Part shown: positions 1-6,094 of the stretch, one piece after another
How positions within the stretch are numbered: the stretch's first letter is position 1
How the letters are laid out: each line of letters starts with the position of its first letter
Assembly: GCA_020027415.1 (NCBI GenBank)
Contig: JAHRAW010000222.1
Coordinates: forward strand, 1-7,565
DNA: 7,565 nt
Source: Gammaproteobacteria bacterium
Lineage (GTDB): Bacteria; Pseudomonadota; Gammaproteobacteria; Arenicellales; Poriferihabitantaceae
Reading direction: 5' to 3'
Notes under the pieces: model-generated
What the model was told of the DNA's origin: nothing
Databases searched by the model: none
Seen by the model: the letters and a program-made list of their open reading frames with translations, nothing else
Translations under genes and position numbers: made by a program

Positions 1-1
1 C

Positions 2-2029
2 ATTATTAAAAATCTGCGCATTGCCAATGCGCGGCGAATTCTGTATGTGGCGGAAGCGTTTCGACAAGGTATGGGCGGTGATGAAGTCTATGAAATTTGC
101 AAGATAGACCGTTGGTTTCTGCGCCAAGTGGAAGATTTGGTGAACACCGAAGGCGAAATTAGTAACTCTGTTTTGCATGAAACAGATTTAGCAAACCCGT
201 ATGAAAAAGTAACCCCGCAAAAAATGCGCGCGTGGAAACAACAAGGTTTTTCCGACCGCCGCCTTGCGCATCTGTTATGCGTGCGCACCCCCGACGCCTC
301 CACTGCGGTGCAAATCACCGAACAGCAAGTGCGCGAATTTCGCCGCGGCCACCGCATTCACCCGATATTCAAGCGGGTTGATTCTTGCGCCGCCGAATTT
401 AACGCCGCCACCGCCTACCTTTATTCCAGTTATGACGAAGAATGCGAAGCGGCGCCGAGTGCGCGCAACAAAATTCTCATTTTAGGCGGCGGCCCCAATC
501 GGATCGGACAAGGAATTGAATTTGACTACTGCTGCGTGCATGCCGCCATGGCGTTGCGCGAGGCGGGTTACGAGACCATTATGGTGAATTGCAATCCGGA
601 AACCGTGTCCACCGATTACGACACTTCCGACCGCTTGTATTTTGAGCCGCTGACGTTGGAGGATGTGCTGGAAATCGTGCGCGTTGAGCGCATTGAACCG
701 CCGAGCGGCGTGTTGGTGCAATATGGCGGACAGACGCCGTTGAATTTGGCGCGCGCGTTAGAACAAGCCGGGGTGCCGATTATCGGCACTTCGCCGCAAT
801 CCATTCACCAAGCCGAAGACCGCGAATTCTTTCAGCAACTGCTGCATAAATTGGATTTATTGCAAGCCCCCAGCCGCATCGCCACCGATGTTGCCACGGC
901 GTTGACGGCGGCGGCGGAAATTGGCTATCCGCTAATGGTGCGCCCGTCGTATGTGTTGGGCGGGCGGGCCATGGAAATCGTGCAAAACGCCGCCGACTTG
1001 CGCGCCTATTTAGCCTTGGCGCAGCGCGAAACATTTGCCGCGCCGGTGTTGTTAGACCGCTTTCTCAGCGACGCCATTGAAGTGGATGTGGACGCCGTTT
1101 GCGACGGCACCGAGACGCTGATTGGCGGCATCATGGAGCATATTGAAGAAGCCGGGGTGCATTCCGGGGATTCGGCGTGTTCGCTGCCGCCGTTCAGTTT
1201 AACACCCGAGTTGCAAGACGAACTGCGGCGGCAAACCCGCAAACTGGCGCGCGCCATTCAGGTGGTCGGCTTGATGAATGTGCAGTTTGCGGTCAAGGAT
1301 GACGACATTTATGTGTTGGAAGTCAATCCGCGCGCCTCGCGCACGGTGCCGTTTATTTCCAAAGCCAGCGCGCGCCCATTAGCCAAGATCGCCGCGCGTT
1401 GCATGGTCGGCATCAGTTTGCGCGAACAAGGCGCGCAGAAAGAGCGGATTCCGCCGTTTTATTCGGTCAAGGAGGCGGTTTTTCCGTTCATCAAATTTCC
1501 CGGCGCCGACGCCAAACTGGGCCCGGAGATGAAAAGCACCGGCGAAGTGATGGGCATCGGCGACAATTTCGGCGCCGCCTTTGACAAAGCGCAAACCGCC
1601 GCCGGCATGGGAATTCCGCGCACCGGGCGGGCTTTACTCAGCGTGCGCACCGAACACCACACGGAAATTGTCGGCATCGCCCAATATCTGGCCGCGGCTG
1701 GTTTTGAACTGGTTGCCACCGAAGGCACCGCCGCCACCTTGCACGCCGCCGGGCTGGCGGTGGAACGGGTCAATAAGGTCAAGGAAGGACGCCCGCATGT
1801 GGTGGATAAAATCAAAAATGACGAGTTTGATTTAATTATTAACACCACCGCCGGCAAGCAGAGTCGGCAAGATTCGCATACCATTCGGCGCCAAGCCCTG
1901 TTGCATAGGGTTACCTATTTCACCACGGTCGCCGGCGCCAAAGCGGCGGTGCAAGCGCATAAATCGGTCCGCCATATGCGCGTAAATCGTCTGCAAGATT
2001 TGCATCAGCGGTTTGCGGCGGACGCCTAG
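2..2029 (+). CDS. carB: Carbamoyl-phosphate synthase large subunit, C-terminal part (5' end outside window)
   Basis: This enzyme makes carbamoyl phosphate from bicarbonate, ATP and glutamine-derived ammonia for arginine and pyrimidine synthesis, working with the small subunit CarA. The reading frame is open from base 2, so the gene runs in from the left; 675 codons remain of a protein usually about 1070 residues long. Seen in order: the end of the oligomerisation domain (to about 460), with roughly ten extra residues near 283-326 compared with E. coli; the second ATP-grasp domain, which phosphorylates carbamate (about 470-1600; GGGPNRIGQGIEFDY, RPSYVLGGRAM, NVQFAV and EVNPRASRTVPF, the last two holding the metal-binding Gln, Glu and Asn); and the allosteric MGS-like domain (about 1625-2029). 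Its effector-site residues recalled from E. coli are kept (Thr pair in ATEGTAAT, Lys in NKVKEGRPH, Asn in INTT), so control by UMP, IMP and ornithine is plausible. greA follows 52 bp later and is probably cotranscribed. Confidence 0.97.
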   Translation: MIKNLRIANARRILYVAEAFRQGMGGDEVYEICKIDRWFLRQVEDLVNTEGEISNSVLHETDLANPYEKVTPQKMRAWKQQGFSDRRLAHLLCVRTPDASTAVQITEQQVREFRRGHRIHPIFKRVDSCAAEFNAATAYLYSSYDEECEAAPSARNKILILGGGPNRIGQGIEFDYCCVHAAMALREAGYETIMVNCNPETVSTDYDTSDRLYFEPLTLEDVLEIVRVERIEPPSGVLVQYGGQTPLNLARALEQAGVPIIGTSPQSIHQAEDREFFQQLLHKLDLLQAPSRIATDVATALTAAAEIGYPLMVRPSYVLGGRAMEIVQNAADLRAYLALAQRETFAAPVLLDRFLSDAIEVDVDAVCDGTETLIGGIMEHIEEAGVHSGDSACSLPPFSLTPELQDELRRQTRKLARAIQVVGLMNVQFAVKDDDIYVLEVNPRASRTVPFISKASARPLAKIAARCMVGISLREQGAQKERIPPFYSVKEAVFPFIKFPGADAKLGPEMKSTGEVMGIGDNFGAAFDKAQTAAGMGIPRTGRALLSVRTEHHTEIVGIAQYLAAAGFELVATEGTAATLHAAGLAVERVNKVKEGRPHVVDKIKNDEFDLIINTTAGKQSRQDSHTIRRQALLHRVTYFTTVAGAKAAVQAHKSVRHMRVNRLQDLHQRFAADA

Positions 2030-2062
2030 CAATCGCCGCAAACTTTTGTTTCTAAGCGCACC

Positions 2063-2070
2063 GAGAAGAG
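2063..2070 (+). promoter_or_regulatory. Probable ribosome binding site of greA
   Basis: The purine run GAGAAGAG lies 11 bp before the ATG at 2082, slightly long but usable spacing. It supports that ATG over the in-frame TTG at 2074, which would leave only 3 bp, and over starts further upstream that would overlap the carB stop. Confidence 0.5.
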
Positions 2071-2081
2071 CATTGACCACC

Positions 2082-2564
2082 ATGAAATCTGACCGCGTCA
2101 TTTTGACCAGCGTCGGCGCCGAAAAATTGCATGCCGAGTTGAAGAACCTAAAAAGCGTGCAACGCCCGGCGGTAATTGCCGCCATCGCCGAAGCCCGCGC
2201 GCACGGCGATCTTTCGGAGAACGCCGAATACGACGCCGCCAAAGAACGGCAGGGGTTTATTGAAGGGCGCATCGCGCAACTGGAGTCCAGTTTGTCGGTT
2301 GCCGAAGTGATTGACCCCAGTCGGTTGGGCGCGAACGGCAAGGTCGTGTTCGGCGCCACCGTGACGCTATATGATGCGCATCAAGAGAGCGAAGTCGCCT
2401 ATCAACTGGTCGGCAATTTGGAAGCCAGCCCGCAACACGGGCGCATTTCCATCGCTTCACCGATGGGGCGCGCGCTCATCGGCAAACAAGAAGGCGATGA
2501 AATTGAAGTGGATGCGCCGGCGGGAAAACGCGTGTATGAAATTGTTACGGTGCGTTACGCCTAA
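2082..2564 (+). CDS. greA: Transcription elongation factor GreA
   Basis: GreA binds the secondary channel of RNA polymerase and stimulates cleavage of the nascent transcript in backtracked complexes. With the ATG at 2082 the protein has 160 residues, against 158 in E. coli. The frame stays open upstream to 2013, but those residues have no GreA counterpart and would overlap carB. Residues 1-77 form the N-terminal coiled coil. Its tip carries HGDLSENAEYDAAKERQGF, in which Asp43 and Glu46 match the E. coli catalytic Asp41 and Glu44. The C-terminal half is the FKBP-like polymerase-binding domain (VIFGATVTL-like strand, then SPMGRALIGKQEGDEIEV and a YEIVTV strand). GreA rather than GreB is chosen on length and on close similarity around the tip. 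It lies 52 bp after carB with no obvious promoter between them, a pairing also seen in Pseudomonas. It converges on the next gene, with 22 bp between the two stop codons. Confidence 0.96.
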   Translation: MKSDRVILTSVGAEKLHAELKNLKSVQRPAVIAAIAEARAHGDLSENAEYDAAKERQGFIEGRIAQLESSLSVAEVIDPSRLGANGKVVFGATVTLYDAHQESEVAYQLVGNLEASPQHGRISIASPMGRALIGKQEGDEIEVDAPAGKRVYEIVTVRYA

Positions 2565-2586
2565 TCCTCGCCGCCCCGCCCTACTT

Positions 2587-4011
2587 TTAAGGATTCACTT
2601 TGCCCGGATTAAACAGATTATGCGGGTCAAACGCGCGCTTGATTTGTTGATACAACGCCAACGAAACCGCGTCTTTATATTTTTTCATATCGTCCAATTT
2701 GGCGATGCCAATGCCGTGTTCGGCGCTGAAAGAGCCGTTCAGTTGATGCACGATTTCATGCACCAGTTCATGTATTTGCGGCGCTTGAGCGAGGAATGCG
2801 GCGCGCTCCATGTCCGGCGGTTGCGAGATATTAAAGTGAATGTTGCCGTCTCCCATATGCCCATATGCATACGGTCGTGCGCCCGGCATAGCGGCTTGCA
2901 CGGCGTGTTGCGCGCGGCGTAGAAATTCAGGCACCTGCGCCAACGGCACCGATATATCGTGCTTGATACTGCCGCCTTCAAATGCTTGCGCGGTAACGAT
3001 ATTTTCGCGCAAGCGCAACAATTGTTGCGCTTGGCGATCATTGGTGGCGAGCGCCGCGTCTTGCACGATATCTTGCTGCATGGCTTGCGCCAGACACGAT
3101 TCCAATTGGCGTTGCAAGGCGGTTTCTGCGTCATCCGATTCCGCTGCGGTATGCGAAGTCGTTGCGACGATAAGCGCATACCAAGGATGTTGTTGCGGCA
3201 ACGGGTCGCTTTGCCGCGGAATATGTGCGACCGCGGCTTGCACGGCGATATTCGCCATCAATTCAAAGGTGGTCAGGCAGTCGCCGGTGGCGGCGCGCAA
3301 ACTGCTCAACAATGCCAACGCCGAGTCGGCATCCTGCAACCCAACCACCGCCGCCGCCTGCGCGCGCGCAAGCGGGAAGAGTTTCAAGTCGGCGGCGGTG
3401 ATAATCCCTAAGGTGCCTTCCGAGCCGATGAACAAGTTTTTCAAATCATAGCCGGTGTTATTTTTGCGCACATTGCTCAAGCCACAATAGCGGCGTCCAT
3501 CGGCGAGCACCGCTTCCAAACCAAGCGTTAAATCGCGCGCGCTTCCATACCGCAGCACATTGATGCCGCCGGCGTTGGTGGCAAGATTTCCGCCAATCTG
3601 GCAACTGCCCTGCGCGCCCAGACTGAGCGGAAAAAAGCGCTCATGGCGGCGGGCGGCTTGCTGAATATCGGCGAGAACGCACCCCGCTTGCACGCGCATG
3701 CTGTAGTTCGCCGCATCCACCTCCAAGATACGATTCATCCGCCCCAAGTTGATGATGACTTGCTCGCGGCGCGCCACCGCCCCGCCCACCGCGCCGGTGT
3801 TGCCGCCCTGCGGCACCATGCTGACCTTCGCCGCGGCGCAACAAGTAACCACCGCCGCCACTTGCTCAGGATCGGCGGGCAACACCACCGCGCGACACTC
3901 GCTGGCATAGCGTTGGCGCAATTCAGTGGTGTATTTTTGGGTCGCCGCAGCGGCGGTAATGAGGTGTTGCGCGCCGACGATTTGCGCGATCCGGTCTAGG
4001 AAGTTTTGCAT
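2587..4011 (-). CDS. FAD-binding oxidoreductase, D-2-hydroxyglutarate dehydrogenase-like
   Basis: This is a flavoprotein of the VAO/PCMH fold (GlcD / D-2-hydroxyacid dehydrogenase family). Such enzymes oxidise D-2-hydroxy acids, and overall similarity points to D-2-hydroxyglutarate, or less surely D-lactate, as substrate. The ATG at 4011 gives 474 residues; a TTG at 4026 would add five and has no Shine-Dalgarno sequence, while the ATG has only a weak GAG upstream. FAD-binding motifs are PQGGNTG (67-73), GGNLATNAGG (140-149) and GSEGTLGIITA (196-206). The C-terminal FAD-oxidase domain has KHDISVP (350-356), GHMGDGNIHFN (384-394), whose His385 and His392 form the expected metal-binding pair, and AEHGIGIAK (430-438), with Glu431 as third ligand and His432 the likely base. 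It ends in NPGKVNP. No signal peptide, membrane segment or iron-sulfur cysteine cluster is visible, so it is probably cytosolic. It lies 131 bp after ftsB. The family is firm; the substrate is inferred. Confidence 0.9.
   Translation of the reverse strand: MQNFLDRIAQIVGAQHLITAAAATQKYTTELRQRYASECRAVVLPADPEQVAAVVTCCAAAKVSMVPQGGNTGAVGGAVARREQVIINLGRMNRILEVDAANYSMRVQAGCVLADIQQAARRHERFFPLSLGAQGSCQIGGNLATNAGGINVLRYGSARDLTLGLEAVLADGRRYCGLSNVRKNNTGYDLKNLFIGSEGTLGIITAADLKLFPLARAQAAAVVGLQDADSALALLSSLRAATGDCLTTFELMANIAVQAAVAHIPRQSDPLPQQHPWYALIVATTSHTAAESDDAETALQRQLESCLAQAMQQDIVQDAALATNDRQAQQLLRLRENIVTAQAFEGGSIKHDISVPLAQVPEFLRRAQHAVQAAMPGARPYAYGHMGDGNIHFNISQPPDMERAAFLAQAPQIHELVHEIVHQLNGSFSAEHGIGIAKLDDMKKYKDAVSLALYQQIKRAFDPHNLFNPGKVNP
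3010..3033. repeat. Perfect 24-bp palindrome inside the flavoprotein gene
   Basis: The half-site CAAGCGCAACAA is followed directly by its exact reverse complement with no spacer. With one bulged base (3009) the pairing continues four more base pairs outward (3005-3008 with 3034-3037). It encodes Gln-Ala-Gln-Gln-Leu-Leu-Arg-Leu of the flavoprotein; CAA and TTG are reverse complements of each other, which favours such symmetry. A binding or structural role is not established. Confidence 0.85.
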
Positions 4012-4112
4012 GCCGCTGCTCGTCAAGTTGGCGGAGATGATGCGTACGCTTGGCGCGCCGTTGATTTTCCGCGCAGTGAGTTTGGCGCGGTGAATTTGAT
4101 TTGCGCGGTGCT

Positions 4113-4130
4113 GCGCGCAAGCCGCGCAAC
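4113..4130. repeat. GC-rich repeat, copy 1 (downstream of ftsB)
   Basis: The 18-bp sequence GCGCGCAAGCCGCGCAAC recurs at 4447-4463, differing only by one G missing there. The two copies have the same orientation and lie on either side of ftsB. This copy can form an imperfect GC-rich hairpin, but no T-run follows in either direction, so it is not called a terminator. Confidence 0.6.
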
Positions 4131-4149
4131 CTTAGTCAAACCTTAGTCA
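4128..4149. repeat. Exact 11-bp tandem duplication over the ftsB stop codon
   Basis: The unit AACCTTAGTCA occurs twice back to back. On the minus strand this reads TGACTAAGGTT twice, so the ftsB terminal Asp codon and TAA stop are copied immediately downstream. The extra copy lies outside the protein. It is probably a replication-slippage duplication. Confidence 0.9.
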
Positions 4150-4412
4150 ATAATCTGGTAGAAAGTTTCGTGCTTCTTGATTAAGCCGAATTGCGAACGC
4201 GCGATGGTTTCCACCGTTTCGCCGCCTTCTTTGAGGTCGTTTACTTCGGCGATCAGTTGGTCATTGTGTTGTTGCAGCGCGAGGTTTTCCTGTTGCCTCA
4301 ACTCCGTGGCGTGTTTGAGGCGATACCAAGCAAACACATTCTTATCGCCAAACCACAACGCGTAGTGCAGCGCAAGAAATAGCCCAATCAATAGGGTAAG
4401 CAGATATTTCAT
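4143..4412 (-). CDS. ftsB: Cell division protein FtsB
   Basis: FtsB is a small bitopic inner-membrane protein that forms the FtsQ-FtsB-FtsL complex and helps activate septal peptidoglycan synthesis. The 89-residue product follows the family plan. A very short cytoplasmic N-terminus leads into a membrane segment (about 3-21), then the conserved LWFGDKNVFAWYRL (19-32), a periplasmic coiled coil rich in Gln, Glu, Leu and Asn (about 33-63, including NDQLIAEVNDLKEG), and the C-terminal HETFYQI block, which matches GETFYRL of E. coli and belongs to the FtsQ-contacting end. It lacks the variable tail that brings E. coli FtsB to 103 residues. The Gly-to-His change before ETFY is a small departure. 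It lies 88 bp after eno, the usual neighbour, but is not followed by ispD. The ATG at 4412 starts exactly at the membrane segment, and its Shine-Dalgarno sequence is poor. Confidence 0.94.
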   Translation of the reverse strand: MKYLLTLLIGLFLALHYALWFGDKNVFAWYRLKHATELRQQENLALQQHNDQLIAEVNDLKEGGETVETIARSQFGLIKKHETFYQIID

Positions 4413-4446
4413 GCGGTTTTAGCGGCGAAGTATGCATGGTAACAAG

Positions 4447-4463
4447 GCGCGCAACCGCGCAAC
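4447..4463. repeat. GC-rich repeat, copy 2 (upstream of ftsB), with internal tandem octamer
   Basis: The sequence GCGCGCAACCGCGCAAC matches the copy at 4113-4130 except for one missing G. It contains the octamer CGCGCAAC twice in tandem (4448-4455 and 4456-4463). It lies in the eno-ftsB spacer, 35 bp before the ftsB start. No T-run accompanies it, so a terminator role is not supported. Confidence 0.6.
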
Positions 4464-4500
4464 TACGCCATCGTAACCCGTTTCTGCGTCGTCGGCAAAG

Positions 4501-5934
4501 TCATTTTTGTTGGTTTTGGCGCGGTTTGCGCAGTCCGTTGCCCGCCGTAGTTTGCAAGCGAGAAGGTAAATTGGAAAACGCCGCCATTCCCGGATAAGCC
4601 GCTTGCTCCCCCAAAATCAGTTCAATATTCAGCAGGCGGTTGTATTTTGCCACCCGTTCGGAGCGACATAGCGAGCCGGTTTTAATCTGCCCGGCGGCGC
4701 TGGCGACCGCTAAGTCGGCGATGGTGGTGTCCTCGGTTTCGCCGGAGCGATGCGAAATGGTGCATGCGTAGTTCGCGCGTTGGGCGAGTTGAATCGCCGC
4801 CCAAGTTTCGCTGAGCGTGCCAATTTGATTGGGCTTAATTAAAATGGAGTTGGCAATTTTCCGATCTATGCCATGTTGCAAAATCGCCGTGTTGGTGACG
4901 AATAAATCATCGCCGGTCAGTTGCAGGTGATCGCCGAGTTGTTCGGTGAGCAACGCCCAGCCATCCCAATCTTGTTCCGCCATGCCGTCTTCCAGACTAA
5001 TTATCGGATAGTTGCGCGTCCATTTTTGCAAGTAGTCGGCGAACGCCGCCGAGTCCAGTTGCAAGCCTTCGGCTTGGAGGTGGTATTGTTCGTTTTTGTA
5101 AAACTCGGAACTCGCCACATCCAAGCCAAGCATCACTTGCTCGCCGGCGCGGTAGCCGGCTTTTTCAATCGCCTGCATAATCAAGCCGAGCGCTTCCTCG
5201 TTGGATTTGCATTGCGGCGCAAAGCCGCCCTCGTCGCCGACTGCGGTGCTTAATCCGCGCGCCTGTAACACCGTTTTTAAGGTGTGGAAAATTTCGCCGC
5301 CGCAACGCAGCGCGCTGCTAAATTTCGTAAAGCCGACCGGTAAAATCATAAACTCCTGGAAGTCAATCGCGTTGTCGGCGTGCGCGCCGCCGTTGATGAT
5401 ATTCATCTGCGGCAGCGGCAAGGTAAATTGCTTGTCCGCCAACCATTCAGACAGCGGTTTAGCGGCGGTCACCGGCATATCGTCACCATCAAACAGCGCG
5501 CGCAGGTATACGCACAGCGGGATGCGGTAGGAGTCGGCGGCGGCGTGCGCGCACGCCAACGAGACCGCCAACAGCGCATTGGCGCCGAGTTTGCTTTTGT
5601 CGGCGCTGCCGTCTCGTTCAATCAGCATATCGTCAAGGCTGCGCTGCGCGGAGGCCGCGAGCGAACCCAAACGCGCCACATCGCCAAATTCGCGATTGAC
5701 ATTTTCCACCGCGCGCAACACGCCTTTGCCGTAATAGCGCGCCGCATCGCGGTCGCGCAACTCCACCGCTTCGCGCGTGCCGGTGGAGGCGCCGGATGGC
5801 ACCGCGGCGACCCCAACCCCACCGCGCGTACGCACTTCCACCTCCACGGTCGGATTGCCGCGCGAATCCAAAATCTCACGCGCGCGAATGGCGGTGATAT
5901 CGCATGGATTGGGGCGGTTGTTAGCGGCTACCAT
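4501..5934 (-). CDS. eno: Enolase (phosphopyruvate hydratase)
   Basis: Enolase interconverts 2-phosphoglycerate and phosphoenolpyruvate in glycolysis and gluconeogenesis; in many bacteria it also belongs to the RNA degradosome. All catalytic features are present: the SGAST lid loop (47-51), His185 in NGGAHADN, the acid/base Glu235 in VGDEGGF, the Mg ligands Asp272, Glu315 and Asp342 (LDVASSEFY, LEDG, GDDLFVTN), the base Lys367 in ILIKPNQIGTL, HRS at 395-397 and Lys418 in KTGS. The ATG at 5934 has a GAGAG five bases upstream and gives 477 residues; a TTG at 5988 would add 18 unrelated residues. That is about 45 more than the usual 430: about 9 at the N-terminus, about 14 near residues 150-170 before the LPQMNIINGG strand, and about 20 in a basic Gln/Arg/Lys-ending tail. 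The core is uninterrupted, so I expect an active enzyme. It sits between kdsA and ftsB. Confidence 0.98.
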   Translation of the reverse strand: MVAANNRPNPCDITAIRAREILDSRGNPTVEVEVRTRGGVGVAAVPSGASTGTREAVELRDRDAARYYGKGVLRAVENVNREFGDVARLGSLAASAQRSLDDMLIERDGSADKSKLGANALLAVSLACAHAAADSYRIPLCVYLRALFDGDDMPVTAAKPLSEWLADKQFTLPLPQMNIINGGAHADNAIDFQEFMILPVGFTKFSSALRCGGEIFHTLKTVLQARGLSTAVGDEGGFAPQCKSNEEALGLIMQAIEKAGYRAGEQVMLGLDVASSEFYKNEQYHLQAEGLQLDSAAFADYLQKWTRNYPIISLEDGMAEQDWDGWALLTEQLGDHLQLTGDDLFVTNTAILQHGIDRKIANSILIKPNQIGTLSETWAAIQLAQRANYACTISHRSGETEDTTIADLAVASAAGQIKTGSLCRSERVAKYNRLLNIELILGEQAAYPGMAAFSNLPSRLQTTAGNGLRKPRQNQQK

Positions 5935-5939
5935 TTTGA

Positions 5940-5944
5940 CTCTC
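5940..5944 (-). promoter_or_regulatory. Ribosome binding site of eno
   Basis: GAGAG on the minus strand ends five bases before the ATG at 5934. It is the clearest Shine-Dalgarno match in the window and fixes this start rather than the upstream TTG at 5988. Confidence 0.7.
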
Positions 5945-5959
5945 GTTTCCGGCACTTCA

Positions 5960-5980
5960 AAAGTTGCAAAGTTGCAAAGT
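5960..5980. repeat. Period-8 tandem repeat in the eno leader
   Basis: Twenty-one bases have an exact period of eight (minus-strand unit ACTTTGCA, about 2.6 copies), 26-46 bp before the eno start codon. It could be a slippage tract or part of an operator; no known regulator site is recognised. Confidence 0.75.
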
Positions 5981-6047
5981 GGGCGCAATTCGGTTCAAAT
6001 TCATATTGAGAATATAAATGAAATAATCTCTGTAACGCATTGATTTA

Positions 6048-6060
6048 TCATAATTTATGA
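6048..6060. repeat. AT-rich inverted repeat in the eno promoter region
   Basis: TCATAA and its reverse complement TTATGA are separated by a single base. The site overlaps the candidate -10 hexamer TATGAT, a position where a dimeric repressor could bind. In DNA this AT-rich, six-base symmetry can easily arise by chance. Confidence 0.4.
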
Positions 6061-6094
6061 ATTAGCAAATCCGCATTTTCATTTGCATTGACAA

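Larger units (their letters stand above)
5935..6094 (-). promoter_or_regulatory. Intergenic region kdsA-eno, AT-rich, probable eno promoter region
   Basis: This 160-bp gap is the longest non-coding stretch in the window. Bases 6001-6094 are only about 26% G+C by count, in sharp contrast with the genes on both sides. On the minus strand it offers a fair -10 hexamer TATGAT (6052-6047), but no convincing -35 at the right spacing; TATATT (6016-6011) is an alternative. It also holds a 13-bp inverted repeat (6048-6060) overlapping the TATGAT, a weak 6-bp stem (6065-6070 with 6081-6086) just after kdsA, and a tandem octamer repeat (5960-5980). A promoter for eno-ftsB is inferred from composition and position; the exact start is not determined. 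No small ORF or riboswitch is evident. Confidence 0.5.

Noticed and set aside
1832..2359. A 175-codon minus-strand frame across the carB-greA junction
   Set aside because: It overlaps conserved coding sequence of both genes and has no recognisable motif or ribosome binding site.
2563..2595. Possible bidirectional terminator between greA and the flavoprotein gene
   Set aside because: The stem is only six base pairs with a 21-base loop and lacks a T-run on either strand.
2840..3451. A 203-codon Cys-rich open frame on the plus strand
   Set aside because: It is antisense to the flavoprotein gene; the Cys content comes from reading GCA/GCG-rich codons backwards.
5988..5988. Upstream TTG start for eno adding 18 residues
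   Set aside because: The added residues are unrelated to enolase and are encoded by the tandem repeat region, and the ATG at 5934 has a good Shine-Dalgarno sequence.
5380..6009. A 209-codon open frame on the plus strand opposite eno
   Set aside because: It lies entirely antisense to the highly conserved enolase and the AT-rich gap, its translation resembles no family, and long antisense frames are expected opposite such codon use.
6065..6086. GCAAAT/ATTTGC stem after kdsA as a terminator
   Set aside because: It is six base pairs, AT-rich, and not followed by a T-run on the minus strand.
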